A DNA stretch of 64,000 bases, from assembly GCF_030123325.1 (NCBI RefSeq), contig NZ_CP126106.1, forward strand, positions 3,314,001 through 3,378,000. Reading direction: 5' to 3'. Below the pieces are notes generated by a model. The model was not told where the DNA came from, did not search any database, and saw only the letters and a program-made list of their open reading frames with translations. The translations under genes and the position numbers were made by a program. Within the stretch, counting starts at the first letter, position 1. Each line of letters opens with the position of its first letter. Shown here piece by piece: positions 9,303-17,866 of this stretch. The stretch comes from Peribacillus simplex (GTDB lineage Bacteria > Bacillota > Bacilli > Bacillales > DSM-1321).

Positions 9303-9689
9303 AATGCTCCTCCTTTATTTTCCTTGAAAACTTAGGCCGCTATTTTCAAGAATTTCTCACTCACCATCAGCTTCATTCTGAACTAAGTTCCATCCATTGT
9401 TTGAAGCCAAAATCATCTTCTCTGCAAAATGGAATTAGACTCTGTATGTACTACGTCTATTAACCTGTTAAATAGGGCCTATCCAAGCCACCTATCCAAT
9501 TTAGCAAATGAAAGTAAAGATGGTATTAATTTTTTTAAATAATTTATTAAAAATTGTAAAGATTAGGTTCTGGTGTAAGAAATTTATCAAACTCGAACAT
9601 ACTGATACTACTACTCTCCAAAATACCGGATTACGAAAAGATGAATTCGGTTTCCCTTTTAGGGATTAAAGAAAACAAAGAAAACCACA
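9303..9689. other. phoX upstream region, no gene
   Basis: No coding frame is supported. A short inverted repeat CTTGAAAA/TTTTCAAG (about 9322-9349) lies just upstream of the phoX ribosome binding site. The remainder is AT-rich. Confidence 0.5.
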
Positions 9690-9915
9690 ACTTCCTATAA
9701 CCGAAGTTGGATATGAATTAAGCAAAGATTACTGGGGAAAAGGGATAGGTAGTGAAGCATTGGAAGCCGTTGTTAAGTATGGTTATCATCACTTTCAGTT
9801 AGAAAGAATTGAGGGCTTTATTTGAACCTGCTAACTCCCATCACAAAAACTAGTAGAAAAGCAAGGCTTTAGAAGAGAGTGAAACCAGCGTGGAAATGCT
9901 GAGTCATTAATCTAT
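9690..9915 (+). pseudogene. GNAT acetyltransferase remnant
   Basis: The plus strand encodes GYELSKDYWGKGIGSEAL followed by EAVVKYGYHHFQLERIEGFI, the acetyl-CoA-binding core of a RimJ-type GNAT enzyme. A frameshift follows, then EPAN in another frame, then VEKQGFRRE and further stops. The 5' half of the gene is absent. It is clearly decayed. Confidence 0.8.
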
Positions 9916-10123
9916 AAAATCAATCGTGCACAGCCATTGGTATGTGGGGCATTCGAGTTATGGGAGTGTATATTTCGGGAATACAACTTGGAATGGTACC
10001 ATAGCGATAGATCTGTTTATACGTGCTATTTTCTTGTTCATTAGGTTTAGATACCATTTTAAAAAATGAATATGGATCTTTAAAGTAAAGAATTTTCCTT
10101 AACGTATTAACCGTACTATAATG

Positions 10124-10171
10124 AATAGTGGATACTATGTAATATTACATAGATTATCCACTATTTTTTTT
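10124..10171 (+). terminator. Long palindromic terminator
   Basis: AATAGTGGATA (10124-10134) pairs with TATCCACTATT (10155-10165), with an inner palindrome CTATGTAA/TTACATAG and an eight-base T-run ending at 10171. It is 200 bases past the GNAT remnant and may have served it. 9916-10331 otherwise holds no gene, apart from a dispersed repeat near 10245-10285. Confidence 0.7.
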
Positions 10172-10299
10172 ATTATAATCCCTATACATACTTTAATTAC
10201 CCTGCCCTTTAGCATAATAACAATTATGAAGTTTCTACGCTTAGCACAATCACTTATTCCAGTAAATGGCCCGTTCATTGAAGGTAACTAAATAAAAAT

Positions 10300-10323
10300 A
10301 GCCTGCCAAAATTCATGCAGGCT
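10300..10323. terminator. Bidirectional terminator
   Basis: AGCCTGC (10300-10306) pairs with GCAGGCT (10317-10323). T-runs lie on both sides (CTTTTTATTT rightward, ATTTTTATTT leftward). It ends the His-rich gene that stops at 10332. Confidence 0.75.
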
Positions 10324-10331
10324 CTTTTTAT

Positions 10332-10670
10332 TTAGCTTATTGTAACGATTTCAACAGGACCGTGGTCATCACAATGACCATTGTGAACATAATGTAATCT
10401 TCCATTAACTAAATAATCCATGTGATCACCATGAGGTACCTTTTCATGTCCGCAATTATCTTCGTGGTTACAACCGCAAGCAATAGGTCGACATTCATCA
10501 GGATTGGTTTCCCTAACCGGAATCTTACATTCATCCCAGTGACCTTCATGTTCATGGTGAAGATGACCATTATGTACATAATCAATATGGTCGTCGTGTC
10601 GAATTTTTGTATGCCCACAAGCGATACTATGACGGTGATTATGATTTCCTGTATGGATAGAGTGTTCCAT
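10332..10670 (-). CDS. Histidine-rich, probable zinc/metal-binding protein with internal duplication
   Basis: 112 residues, 22 of them His, plus 8 Cys. It consists of two copies of a ~30-residue unit: CGHTKIRHDDHIDYVHNGHL (from about residue 18) and CGHEKVPHGDHMDYLVNGRL (from about residue 72), each followed by H-Y/H-x-H-x-GH. A Cys-rich linker lies between. There is no signal peptide, so it should be cytoplasmic. Similar small proteins with GDHxDYLxxGxLHxxHxxH repeats occur in many bacteria near metal genes. Storage or buffering of Zn2+ or another soft metal is the likely role, by composition only. I see no Zur box in front of it. A terminator follows directly. Confidence 0.75.
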   Translation of the reverse strand: MEHSIHTGNHNHRHSIACGHTKIRHDDHIDYVHNGHLHHEHEGHWDECKIPVRETNPDECRPIACGCNHEDNCGHEKVPHGDHMDYLVNGRLHYVHNGHCDDHGPVEIVTIS

Positions 10671-11003
10671 TTTTAAATTCCCCTAACTTATATTTTCCTT
10701 TAGAGTATTCCCTAAAAGTATAAGAGTATAATTTTAAACATTACTGCCTTAGCTAAATAAGCCTTATTCCATTAAATGGTCCAATACAAAAAGGACGCCT
10801 TCTTATTAAAGAATTGCGCCCTTTAATGGAACAATTTATTAAAGACGATTTAGATGCGTATCTTTAAAATGCGTAGGATATTTTCGCTCTCCGTTCCAAG
10901 TTTTTCGTTTTATGGCTATTTTTGGACTTATCTCAAAATGACATTAAAGGAGACATGCCTTTGTGAACATGTACCCTGATGTTGAGAAACATCATCTACA
11001 GTT
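10671..11003. other. Gene-free stretch with a dispersed repeat and hairpin
   Basis: Around 10745-10850 it contains TTATTCCATTAAATGG followed by a hairpin (AAAGGACGC, then GCGCCCTTT). Related text occurs near 10245-10285 and 11745-11800. No gene is supported. Confidence 0.5.
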
Positions 11004-11675
11004 TTATCGCCACTCAACAATTCCATCGAGATTTTGTCTTGTTTTTGGACGTTTGGGATCCTCTTTCCGATATCCGAAAGCGACCATACAGGCTACACCG
11101 AAATCGTTGCTGTCAATGATACCCTCATTTTGCAAAATAGCGGTCACCTGCTTTTTATCAAAACCTTCCATCGGACAGGAATCAATACCGATTTGAGCCG
11201 CAGCCGTCATCATGTTTCCTAATGCTATATATGTTTGTTTGCTTGCCCATTCAAAAATGAGACGGTCATTATCTTCGAGTTCTGTTTCGACGAAGGATTT
11301 GTAGAAACCGGAAAGACCTTGCACAACTTCTTCAGGTAAATGATGAATGTCTTTCATCATTTTGATCACGTGAACGGAATCATGCCTTAAGCCTTCTTTT
11401 CTTCTGGCCAATATAACTACAAAATGGCTGGCAGTGGTCAGTTGTCCCTGGGCACCGCCGGATACAGGTTTTAATTTTTCGCGAAGCGTTGCATCCTGGA
11501 TCACGACAAACTTCCACGGCTCGAAGCCAAATGAACTTGGAGATAATCTTCCTGTCTCCAAAATAAAGTGAAAATCTTCATCCGAAATCTTTTTGTTGGT
11601 AACAAATGCCTTGCAAGCATGTCTGAACTGGCAAGCTTTTAAAATTTCCTGTTTTTTACTCTCCGTTTCTATCAT
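11004..11675 (-). CDS. yfkO: NAD(P)H-dependent nitroreductase, YfkO-like
   Basis: 223 residues of the NfsB/nitroreductase family. Features are an FMN phosphate-binding start (FRHACKAF), SPSSFGFEPWKFVVI, a middle ASKQTYIALGNMMTAAAQ and a C-terminal CMVAFGYRKEDP. It matches the YfkO pattern of B. subtilis closely. It is a cytoplasmic FMN flavoprotein that reduces nitro compounds or quinones by two electrons. It is monocistronic. Nothing in its surroundings indicates a specific substrate. Confidence 0.85.
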   Translation of the reverse strand: MIETESKKQEILKACQFRHACKAFVTNKKISDEDFHFILETGRLSPSSFGFEPWKFVVIQDATLREKLKPVSGGAQGQLTTASHFVVILARRKEGLRHDSVHVIKMMKDIHHLPEEVVQGLSGFYKSFVETELEDNDRLIFEWASKQTYIALGNMMTAAAQIGIDSCPMEGFDKKQVTAILQNEGIIDSNDFGVACMVAFGYRKEDPKRPKTRQNLDGIVEWR

Positions 11676-12014
11676 GTGGAATCATCCTTCCTTTTTAGTA
11701 ATACTTTAATAAACCATATTTCTCCAAAAGTATTTTATTATCCTGCTAGTAAGCTCAATAAGCTTTATTTCATTATCTGGCCCGATTACTGAACAAAGGA
11801 AAATTCTGCATTATTAAAATAGAATTTTTTATCAAACTTGAAGTTTTGTTGATTATTCAAGAATTGGGTGCTAATGTTCAATAAGTGTGAACCGGTTTTC
11901 AACAGCCTTTGATCTTCCACAATCGGTATTAGCTGATATTGCGGAATAAGAAAAGCGCATTTCATTGTTTGCCAATTTTACATAATTCCCGTTAAATCAA
12001 TAATATCTTAATCA
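11676..12014. other. Gene-free stretch with dispersed repeat
   Basis: It contains the third example of the short repeat family (about 11745-11800: AGCTTTATTTCATTATCTGG, then CCCGATTACTGAA). No gene or clear terminator is supported. Confidence 0.5.
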
Positions 12015-12857
12015 TTATTTATCAAAATCTGTTGAACAAGTTATTTCTTTCCATTCACCAAACTCTTTTTGCAAGTAAACTAGGTTTTCCGAAACCATCT
12101 TATACGCATCCGGGCCTAACAATAAATGAATGGGAGGATTAGTTTCTGAGGCTGTACGTATCATTGCTAAAGCTGCTTTTTCAGGATCACCTTGTTGCTT
12201 TCCATTCATCACATTATCAAGAAAATACTTCATTTCACGCACTGCTTTATAATCCTCAATTTGGTTTTTACCATACATAACAGATCCACTACTTAAGAAA
12301 TTGGTTCTAAAATAGCCAGGTGCTACTACTGTAACCTTTATGCCAAATGGCTCTACTTCACCTGCCAGAGCCTCGGATAAACCGACTACTGCAAATTTTG
12401 TAGCACAGTAACTACCCATCCCACCAACACCTATGTACCCTGAGATAGAAGCTATATTAAAAATATGCCCCGACTTTTGTTTCCTTAAATAAGGCATTAC
12501 TTTCCTAATTACATTTAATGTACCAAATACATTCACATCAAAATTTTGGCGGATTTCTTGATCTGTTAGTTCTTCAAGGCTTCCTCCCAAACCAAAACCA
12601 GCATTATTCACAATTATGTCAATCTTGCCGAAAGCTTCAATGGTTTGCTCAATAGCTTGTTGAACGCTGGCTTCATTAGTCAAGTCAACCGCTAACGGCA
12701 GGAATCGTTTTGTATCATCATTAACTGCCTTTATTAAATCATCCACTGTTCTAGAAGTTGCAGCAACTTGGTTGCCATTCTTTAATAATTGTTTTACCAA
12801 TACAAGTCCCAAACCTTTTGAGGCTCCAGTTACAAACCATATTTTATTTTTGCTCAT
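12015..12857 (-). CDS. SDR-family oxidoreductase
   Basis: 280 residues, a classical short-chain dehydrogenase. The NAD(P)-binding motif TGASKGLG is at residues 11-18, NNAG at about 87, the catalytic Ser in NIASISG and the YCATK dyad at about 153-157. The Arg after TS in the first turn suggests NADP. The substrate cannot be read from the sequence. It has no operon partner, and downstream DNA holds no obvious terminator. Confidence 0.85.
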   Translation of the reverse strand: MSKNKIWFVTGASKGLGLVLVKQLLKNGNQVAATSRTVDDLIKAVNDDTKRFLPLAVDLTNEASVQQAIEQTIEAFGKIDIIVNNAGFGLGGSLEELTDQEIRQNFDVNVFGTLNVIRKVMPYLRKQKSGHIFNIASISGYIGVGGMGSYCATKFAVVGLSEALAGEVEPFGIKVTVVAPGYFRTNFLSSGSVMYGKNQIEDYKAVREMKYFLDNVMNGKQQGDPEKAALAMIRTASETNPPIHLLLGPDAYKMVSENLVYLQKEFGEWKEITCSTDFDK

Positions 12858-13068
12858 AACAAATATTCATTCCTTTCTTATCAAATACCTATTTTTTACT
12901 GATTAGTCATACATAGTTAGAATATGTATTGATGTACTAGAAAAAGAAGTAAAAACTTCACCTTAAGATTTGAAAAGTTATCGGAAAACATTTTGGAATT
13001 ATTGTTCAAGTATGCATATCGTTTTAAAGTGAGGTTTACATAATTCATCTTATAGGAAATAAAATACG

Positions 13069-13102
13069 AAAAAGCCCTTTTTTCTTCTATTAAGGGCTTT
13101 TT
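13069..13102. terminator. Bidirectional-type terminator hairpin
   Basis: AAAAAGCCCTT (13069-13079) pairs with AAGGGCTTTTT (13092-13102). T-runs are within the stem ends on both strands. No nearby gene on either side clearly uses it. Confidence 0.65.
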
Positions 13103-13478
13103 CTTGTTCATATAAGTGTACTTTTACGAACGGGATATCATCTTTCTTGAACAACTCTAACGCAACAATTTCATGTCTTTTTTTCCTGAGCTCTAAACTG
13201 TTTTATAAGGGTATACCAAAAATGAATATAAAGACAAAAAGAAAAGAAAAGTGGTTATTTAACCACAATATATTGTAAATTAACTAAAACAATTATTCGG
13301 TCACTACTTATAATCCTATATGTCACTTTTCGATAAAGATAAGATGTTAAAGTTCACCTTCATGATTCTTAAATGCTTTCCCATCATAGTAGTAAAGTTA
13401 AGAGCCTAAATGAACATTGTGGTTTTCTTTCAATTGACGAACAAGTTGCATAAACTATAAAAGTTAAATAAAATTAAA

Positions 13479-13501
13479 AGAAGCCGATGAAATCAGCTTC
13501 T
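13479..13501 (-). terminator. Terminator of the permease/TIGR03943 pair
   Basis: Ten pairs (13492-13501 with 13479-13488), followed on the minus strand by TTTTAATTTTA. It lies 13 bases past the stop at 13515. The plus strand also has a T-run. Confidence 0.8.
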
Positions 13502-13514
13502 TTTTGCAAATGTT

Positions 13515-14477
13515 TTATAATATTTTTACACTAATCGGATATAGATAAGGCTCAATAGGTTCACTGATTTTTTCCCAATCAGTAATTTTGATTACAGGAA
13601 GCTCCTTCCCGTTATACGCCGTAATTTCTATTACACCATTTGCTTTGATCCATGTATCCTTGTCTAGGGAAGAAGCCTCTGGGAACTCTGAAAGAAATCC
13701 AATAATACTTGCGTCTGCGACACAGTGAGTAATTAAAAATCTTGAAATCACCAGCTGATTTTGAGCAAATCCATCTTCTTTATAAACAAAGCCCTTTAAT
13801 TCGATTTTTCTTCCCTTAAACTTATTAATATCTTTACTCATTTCTTCATAATAGGCTGCATAAACATAGTCATTCATCTCAATATTTTGGTTTTGTTCTA
13901 ACTGTTGTATCAATAGATTATATTCTTCCTCTGAGATTTCTTCCTGCTGGTTTTCTAGAAGAGCTGGGTCTACAGGGTTGTCATCTATAGAGGGATCAGC
14001 CTGACCATTTATGTTACTCTCTTCCATTTCTTCTGGAGGATTACTGTTTTCTTTATTTTTGTCTTCTTTAGGTTCTTGTTTTTGGTTTGACAGTGCCAGC
14101 ATTGCCCCTTTCTTATTTGCAATAGAAGCATCGAGTACTTTGGCTGGAAGCAGAAACCCAGTTAGTAATGGAAACACAATAATAAAATACGAAATTAGTT
14201 TTTTTGTGTTAAAAGAAGAATCTCCATGATCATGGTTATGGTCGCAGTCATGGTCGTGCTGATCACAATGATGATAGCTGCTTTTCTTTACTTTCCATGT
14301 CCTTGTAATTTGAATAAAAAACAAAATCAAAAATATTACAAAAGCTACTTGGCTTAAACTTTCATATTTTGGATTAATGAACTTTGTAATTTCACCGGTG
14401 AAATGAAGCTTAAATATGAGGGACGAAAAAGCTAGTAAAATTAAAGCTCTAGCAGCTTGCTGAAATTGGATTTGCAT
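13515..14477 (-). CDS. ycgQ: TIGR03943-family membrane protein (YcgQ-like), partner of the UPF0718 permease
   Basis: 320 residues. Two N-terminal membrane segments flank a His/Asp-rich cytoplasmic loop (HHCDQHDHDCDHNHDHGD, about residues 69-86), then another membrane segment, an acidic linker (KEDKNKENSNPPEE) and a soluble C-terminal domain (KGRKIELKGFVYKEDGF, about 215 on). This is the layout of the permease-associated TIGR03943/DUF1980 family, always next to a YraQ/YcgR-type permease as here (13 bases downstream of it). The His-rich loop suggests metal binding. The transported substrate is unknown. Nearby GTPase and zinc genes make zinc a reasonable guess. Confidence 0.8.
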   Translation of the reverse strand: MQIQFQQAARALILLAFSSLIFKLHFTGEITKFINPKYESLSQVAFVIFLILFFIQITRTWKVKKSSYHHCDQHDHDCDHNHDHGDSSFNTKKLISYFIIVFPLLTGFLLPAKVLDASIANKKGAMLALSNQKQEPKEDKNKENSNPPEEMEESNINGQADPSIDDNPVDPALLENQQEEISEEEYNLLIQQLEQNQNIEMNDYVYAAYYEEMSKDINKFKGRKIELKGFVYKEDGFAQNQLVISRFLITHCVADASIIGFLSEFPEASSLDKDTWIKANGVIEITAYNGKELPVIKITDWEKISEPIEPYLYPISVKIL

Positions 14478-14490
14478 GATTTTCCCCTCC

Positions 14491-15483
14491 TTATAAAAAG
14501 CTCTGCATCAGCATTAAAGTGATAAACACCATAGAAACAACCAATGCTAGCAAAACCATAACAAATTTAAATCGAAAAACGCTCAGCATCATAAGTGTGT
14601 TCTTTAAATCCATCATGGGTCCGAAAATTAAGAAGCCAAGGATTGATGAAACTGGAAAAATGCTGCTAAAGGAAGCTCCTATAAACGCGTCTGCTTCAGA
14701 ACATAGAGATAAAACGTAAGCCAATCCCATCATTACAAATAAAGAAGAAGCCGGACCGTTTCCAGCCTCCAACAAGGATTTTGCTGGCATATAGGTTTGT
14801 ACAAAAGCAGCTAAAAAAGCTCCCATAACCAGGTATTTCCCCATATCAAAAAACTCATCAATTGAATGTGTGAGCATCGACCAAAAACGCTTGGAAAGTG
14901 ATTGATTTTTACTGTGATTATGGGTTGAAATGATGGAAGGCTTAAATTGATTGCCTTTAAAAATCCAACTGACAGCAAAGGCAACCATTATAGCCACCAG
15001 AAAACCTAACCCCATACGTAATCCAGCAATTTTAAAATCGTTTCCAAATGCCATATATGTAGAAGCAATAACAATCGGGTTGATAAGAGGGCCTGTTAAC
15101 ATAAAACCCATCGCAGCATGAATAGGTACTCCTTTTACAACTAAACGTCGAACAATAGGGACGATTCCACATTCACAGGCAGGAAACAGCGCTCCTACAA
15201 TACAGCTCATGATTACAGCCATAACCTTATTCTTTGGTATCCACCTTTGAATATGTTCCTCAGTAACAAAGATTTGGATCACTCCAGCGATGAGGACCCC
15301 AATTAAAACAAAGGGCAGGGCTTCTATTAAAATACTTAGAAAAATAGTATTTAAATTTAACAATGACGGTGGAATAACAAAGGTATCTTTTATACTAGAA
15401 CTGAAAGTAAACATGAAAAGAGCTAGCGCTATTAAGATAATACCGGTTATATCTATCATATAACCTCGAATAATCCGAATCAT
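14491..15483 (-). CDS. ycgR: UPF0718/DUF318 permease (YcgR-like)
   Basis: About 330 residues with eight or more predicted membrane helices in two similar halves: LIEALPFVLIGVLIAGVIQ, then CIVGALFPACECGIVPIVRR with the family's conserved Cys-x-Cys-Gly, and GFMLTGPLINPIVIAST. The second half contains SEADAFIGASFS. I place the start at ATG 15483, which has a GGGAGG ribosome binding site. An upstream in-frame ATG at 15522 has none. The family is predicted to export or import ions together with the YcgQ-like protein. B. subtilis has the same pair. No Zur box was found in its leader. Confidence 0.8.
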   Translation of the reverse strand: MIRIIRGYMIDITGIILIALALFMFTFSSSIKDTFVIPPSLLNLNTIFLSILIEALPFVLIGVLIAGVIQIFVTEEHIQRWIPKNKVMAVIMSCIVGALFPACECGIVPIVRRLVVKGVPIHAAMGFMLTGPLINPIVIASTYMAFGNDFKIAGLRMGLGFLVAIMVAFAVSWIFKGNQFKPSIISTHNHSKNQSLSKRFWSMLTHSIDEFFDMGKYLVMGAFLAAFVQTYMPAKSLLEAGNGPASSLFVMMGLAYVLSLCSEADAFIGASFSSIFPVSSILGFLIFGPMMDLKNTLMMLSVFRFKFVMVLLALVVSMVFITLMLMQSFL

Positions 15484-15705
15484 AGGTACCTCCCTTAAAA
15501 TATAATGTAGTGCTTCTTCCATAAAATATATTAGAAAGTTATAGAGTATGAATGAAAGATTTACTTAATAATATATAGCAAACTTTACCAATTAAATTCA
15601 CATGACTAATAGTAAAGAAAGCCCTGCCACAAAAAGATGGAAGGGTTATGGAAGTTTTAAATTCTAACTATGTTAAATATTTTTTCTCTTATACTATGTT
15701 TGATT

Positions 15706-16495
15706 TTATTCATTTAATGCTGTCTGAATGGTTTCTAGTTTTTTTCTTATGATGCTAAAATAATCATCACCTTGTTTTATATTCTCCTCTGTTATCGCTT
15801 TTAGATTATGAAGAGTAAGAGACTTCGTACCGATTTCTTTTTGAATCATCTCTGCAACTTTTGAGTAGATTCTGCTCGAAAATCACTTAATGGACGCCAT
15901 GTTCTGTTGATTCCTGAACGATTTCTTATAATTCTTTCTGAGAAGGCTCCTGTGAAGGAGATAAACCTCTTTCCCAATATCCATATGCAGCATGAGATAC
16001 TAATAAATACTTCGTTTTGGAGTTGTCGACGGTTGATTTAATATCTTGATTTAGTTTTTCTAAATCGCTTTTTAATTGAAGAAAATTAGATTCAAACTCT
16101 GAAGCATGTTCTGGCATTATATCACTTAACGAATTTTTAATATTGTTAGCAAGGTCTATAGCAAAAACTGGGGATCCAAATCTCCGTGGTCATGGCCATC
16201 GTCTTCATGCACATGATCTTCAGTTGCCCCCTACCCCGCCTTCGTGATCATCAGAATGTGTTTCCTCGCTTTCGTGTTCAAGTTCGTCAGAGTATGTTTA
16301 TTCGCCCTCATGTTCATGTTCGTCAGAATGAGTTGAGTCTAGGAGCTCAATTCCTTCTGCTGCTTTTAAAATACTTACGTTTTCCTTTTTCAAGTTTTCA
16401 GCTGCTTTTTCTGCAAAACCTTCAATCCCCACTCCAGTATAGAAGGTTTCTATGTTCAAATCGGAATTATTACGTTTTAAATCTTAAAACAGTTT
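15706..16495 (-). pseudogene. Decayed zinc-binding lipoprotein gene (znuA/adcA type)
   Basis: The minus strand preserves pieces of a zinc ABC-transporter binding protein in several frames: YTGVGIEGFAEKAAENLKK, VSILKAAEGIELL, a His-rich loop (HSDEHEHEGE and HSDDHEGG), an intact 63-codon stretch (15926-16117) with LLVSHAAYGYWERGLSP, and the tail ending at 15706. Stops and frameshifts separate them and the signal peptide is missing. It lies between the COG0523 GTPase and the permease pair on the same strand. An intact znuA exists at 28389. Confidence 0.85.
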
Positions 16496-16760
16496 TAGAG
16501 TAATGTAAAGGATTATTAGGAGGATAGTAAAAATTAACGTGTACTAAAACAGGAGACCGTAATTTCATTACGTCAAAAAACAAGAGAAACAACCCGGACG
16601 GATTAGTACTGATGAAATATAGTCCACGCCTAAAAAGATCCACATTAAACCGTAAAACAGGCTTCCAATATTGTAAATGAGCAGATTTTTCGCATAGTTG
16701 GTGATTCTAAATTATGGCAGCTCATATCTTAATATAGAAGTTTTTTAAGTTCACGTCTTA
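16496..16760 (-). other. Short remnant region downstream of the GTPase
   Basis: No intact gene. One minus-strand frame gives a hydrophobic fragment (IYNIGSLFYGLMWIFLGVDY), which looks like part of a decayed membrane protein. I cannot assign it to a family. Confidence 0.3.
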
Positions 16761-17684
16761 TTAATATTTATTTTCGAGATCTTTTAATTGAGAGTAAACT
16801 TCCCTACTATCTAGATTTTCTCCAATAACAACGAAATGATTTTTAAAAGCAATATCTTGTGGATAATAAGAAGGTACCCCGTATGTATATTGGAATAGAT
16901 TAACTTTCCCTTTTTCTTCCTCGAATCGAACAAAGCCTTTTATTCGGTGAATTGTATCAGGAAGTTTCATTAACCAATTTTCAAAATCTGTTTTTTTAAT
17001 TTCATTCGTAAAGGTATATGTTAATGATTGGATATGCAAACGTTGATGAACATTCAACTTCTCAAATTCACAAATGGAATTACGATTGGAATAAGGAATA
17101 CCTGATAATGATATGTTCGAAAAATTAGTTATATGAAGAGTTGCACCTGGATTTATTGATTTTAAATCAGCTTTAATTTGCTGTAATTCTTTTTTACTTA
17201 ACCGAATAGTTTTATTGATGATCAAGGTATCTCCATGTTTTACTTGCTCTTCATATAAGCGATTGAGTTGAGGACTATTTCTTCTCCTTTGTAACCATCT
17301 GTCTGCATCAACCGTTGTTATGATTGAGCGTATAGATATACGGTCAGCAATGACAGGAGACAGACAAGCATCCAGGATTTCAATAGGATGGGCCACACCA
17401 GATGCCTCTATGTATATTACATCAGGTTGATGCATATGGAATAATGTTAATAAAGAGATTTCCAATTCATCTTTAGCCGTGCAACAGATACATCCATTCA
17501 ACAATTCCTGTAGAGGAACCTTGTCACCTATTATGTCTGAATCAACGGATTTCTCGCCCAATTCATTCATTAAAACTGCCACTTTTCTTCCGCTACCTTT
17601 TTCATCCATTAATAGATTCTGCAACAAAGTAGTTTTTCCACTTCCGAGAAATCCACCTATGATAACTACCTCTACTTGTGCCAT
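16761..17684 (-). CDS. COG0523 (CobW/P47K-type) GTPase with altered G4 motif
   Basis: 307 residues, shorter than the two ZagA-like paralogues. P-loop GGFLGSGKTT at 10-19, metal motif CICC at 65-68, switch-region ESGV-like EASGVAHP at about 93-100, and a shortened CobW C-terminal domain from about 215. COG0523 proteins are GTP-dependent metallochaperones. The guanine-specificity motif NKxD reads NKTI at 157-160, so the Asp is missing and nucleotide preference may differ. It is upstream of the decayed znuA and the YcgR/YcgQ pair on the same strand, suggesting an old metal-handling operon. No clear Zur box precedes it. Confidence 0.8.
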   Translation of the reverse strand: MAQVEVVIIGGFLGSGKTTLLQNLLMDEKGSGRKVAVLMNELGEKSVDSDIIGDKVPLQELLNGCICCTAKDELEISLLTLFHMHQPDVIYIEASGVAHPIEILDACLSPVIADRISIRSIITTVDADRWLQRRRNSPQLNRLYEEQVKHGDTLIINKTIRLSKKELQQIKADLKSINPGATLHITNFSNISLSGIPYSNRNSICEFEKLNVHQRLHIQSLTYTFTNEIKKTDFENWLMKLPDTIHRIKGFVRFEEEKGKVNLFQYTYGVPSYYPQDIAFKNHFVVIGENLDSREVYSQLKDLENKY

Positions 17685-17866
17685 TTTAACTACTCCTTAA
17701 TAAACATGTTACTTTAAAATTATGTTAGTAATAATATGTCTTTATTTGATGCAATCTTTTGTTTTCCTTTTTACCAGGTTTTTATGTTTGCTCATTTTAA
17801 ATAAACTTATTTCCGCAAAATTGAATACTTATCATATAATCTTACCTATTCATAAAAAGATTTATC

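Larger units (their letters stand above)
12858..13514. other. Gene-free stretch with two terminators
   Basis: An open frame of about 64 codons (12917-13111, minus) spans a terminator and has no ribosome binding site, so I do not call it. The 18-base text AAGTGTACTTTTACGAAC at 13114-13131 repeats 6491-6508. Nothing else is recognised. Confidence 0.5.

Noticed and set aside
9540..9565. Possible Pho box (TTTACA-N5-TAATAA-N5-TTAAAA) upstream of phoX
   Set aside because: Only one of three hexamers fits TTAACA-like consensus; the spacing is right, but AT-rich DNA gives such matches by chance.
12917..13111. 64-codon minus-strand frame
   Set aside because: It spans a terminator hairpin, has no ribosome binding site and no recognisable domain.
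16555..16580. CGTAATTTCATTACG as a Zur box
   Set aside because: The half sites are separated by three bases instead of one, so it does not fit the consensus geometry.
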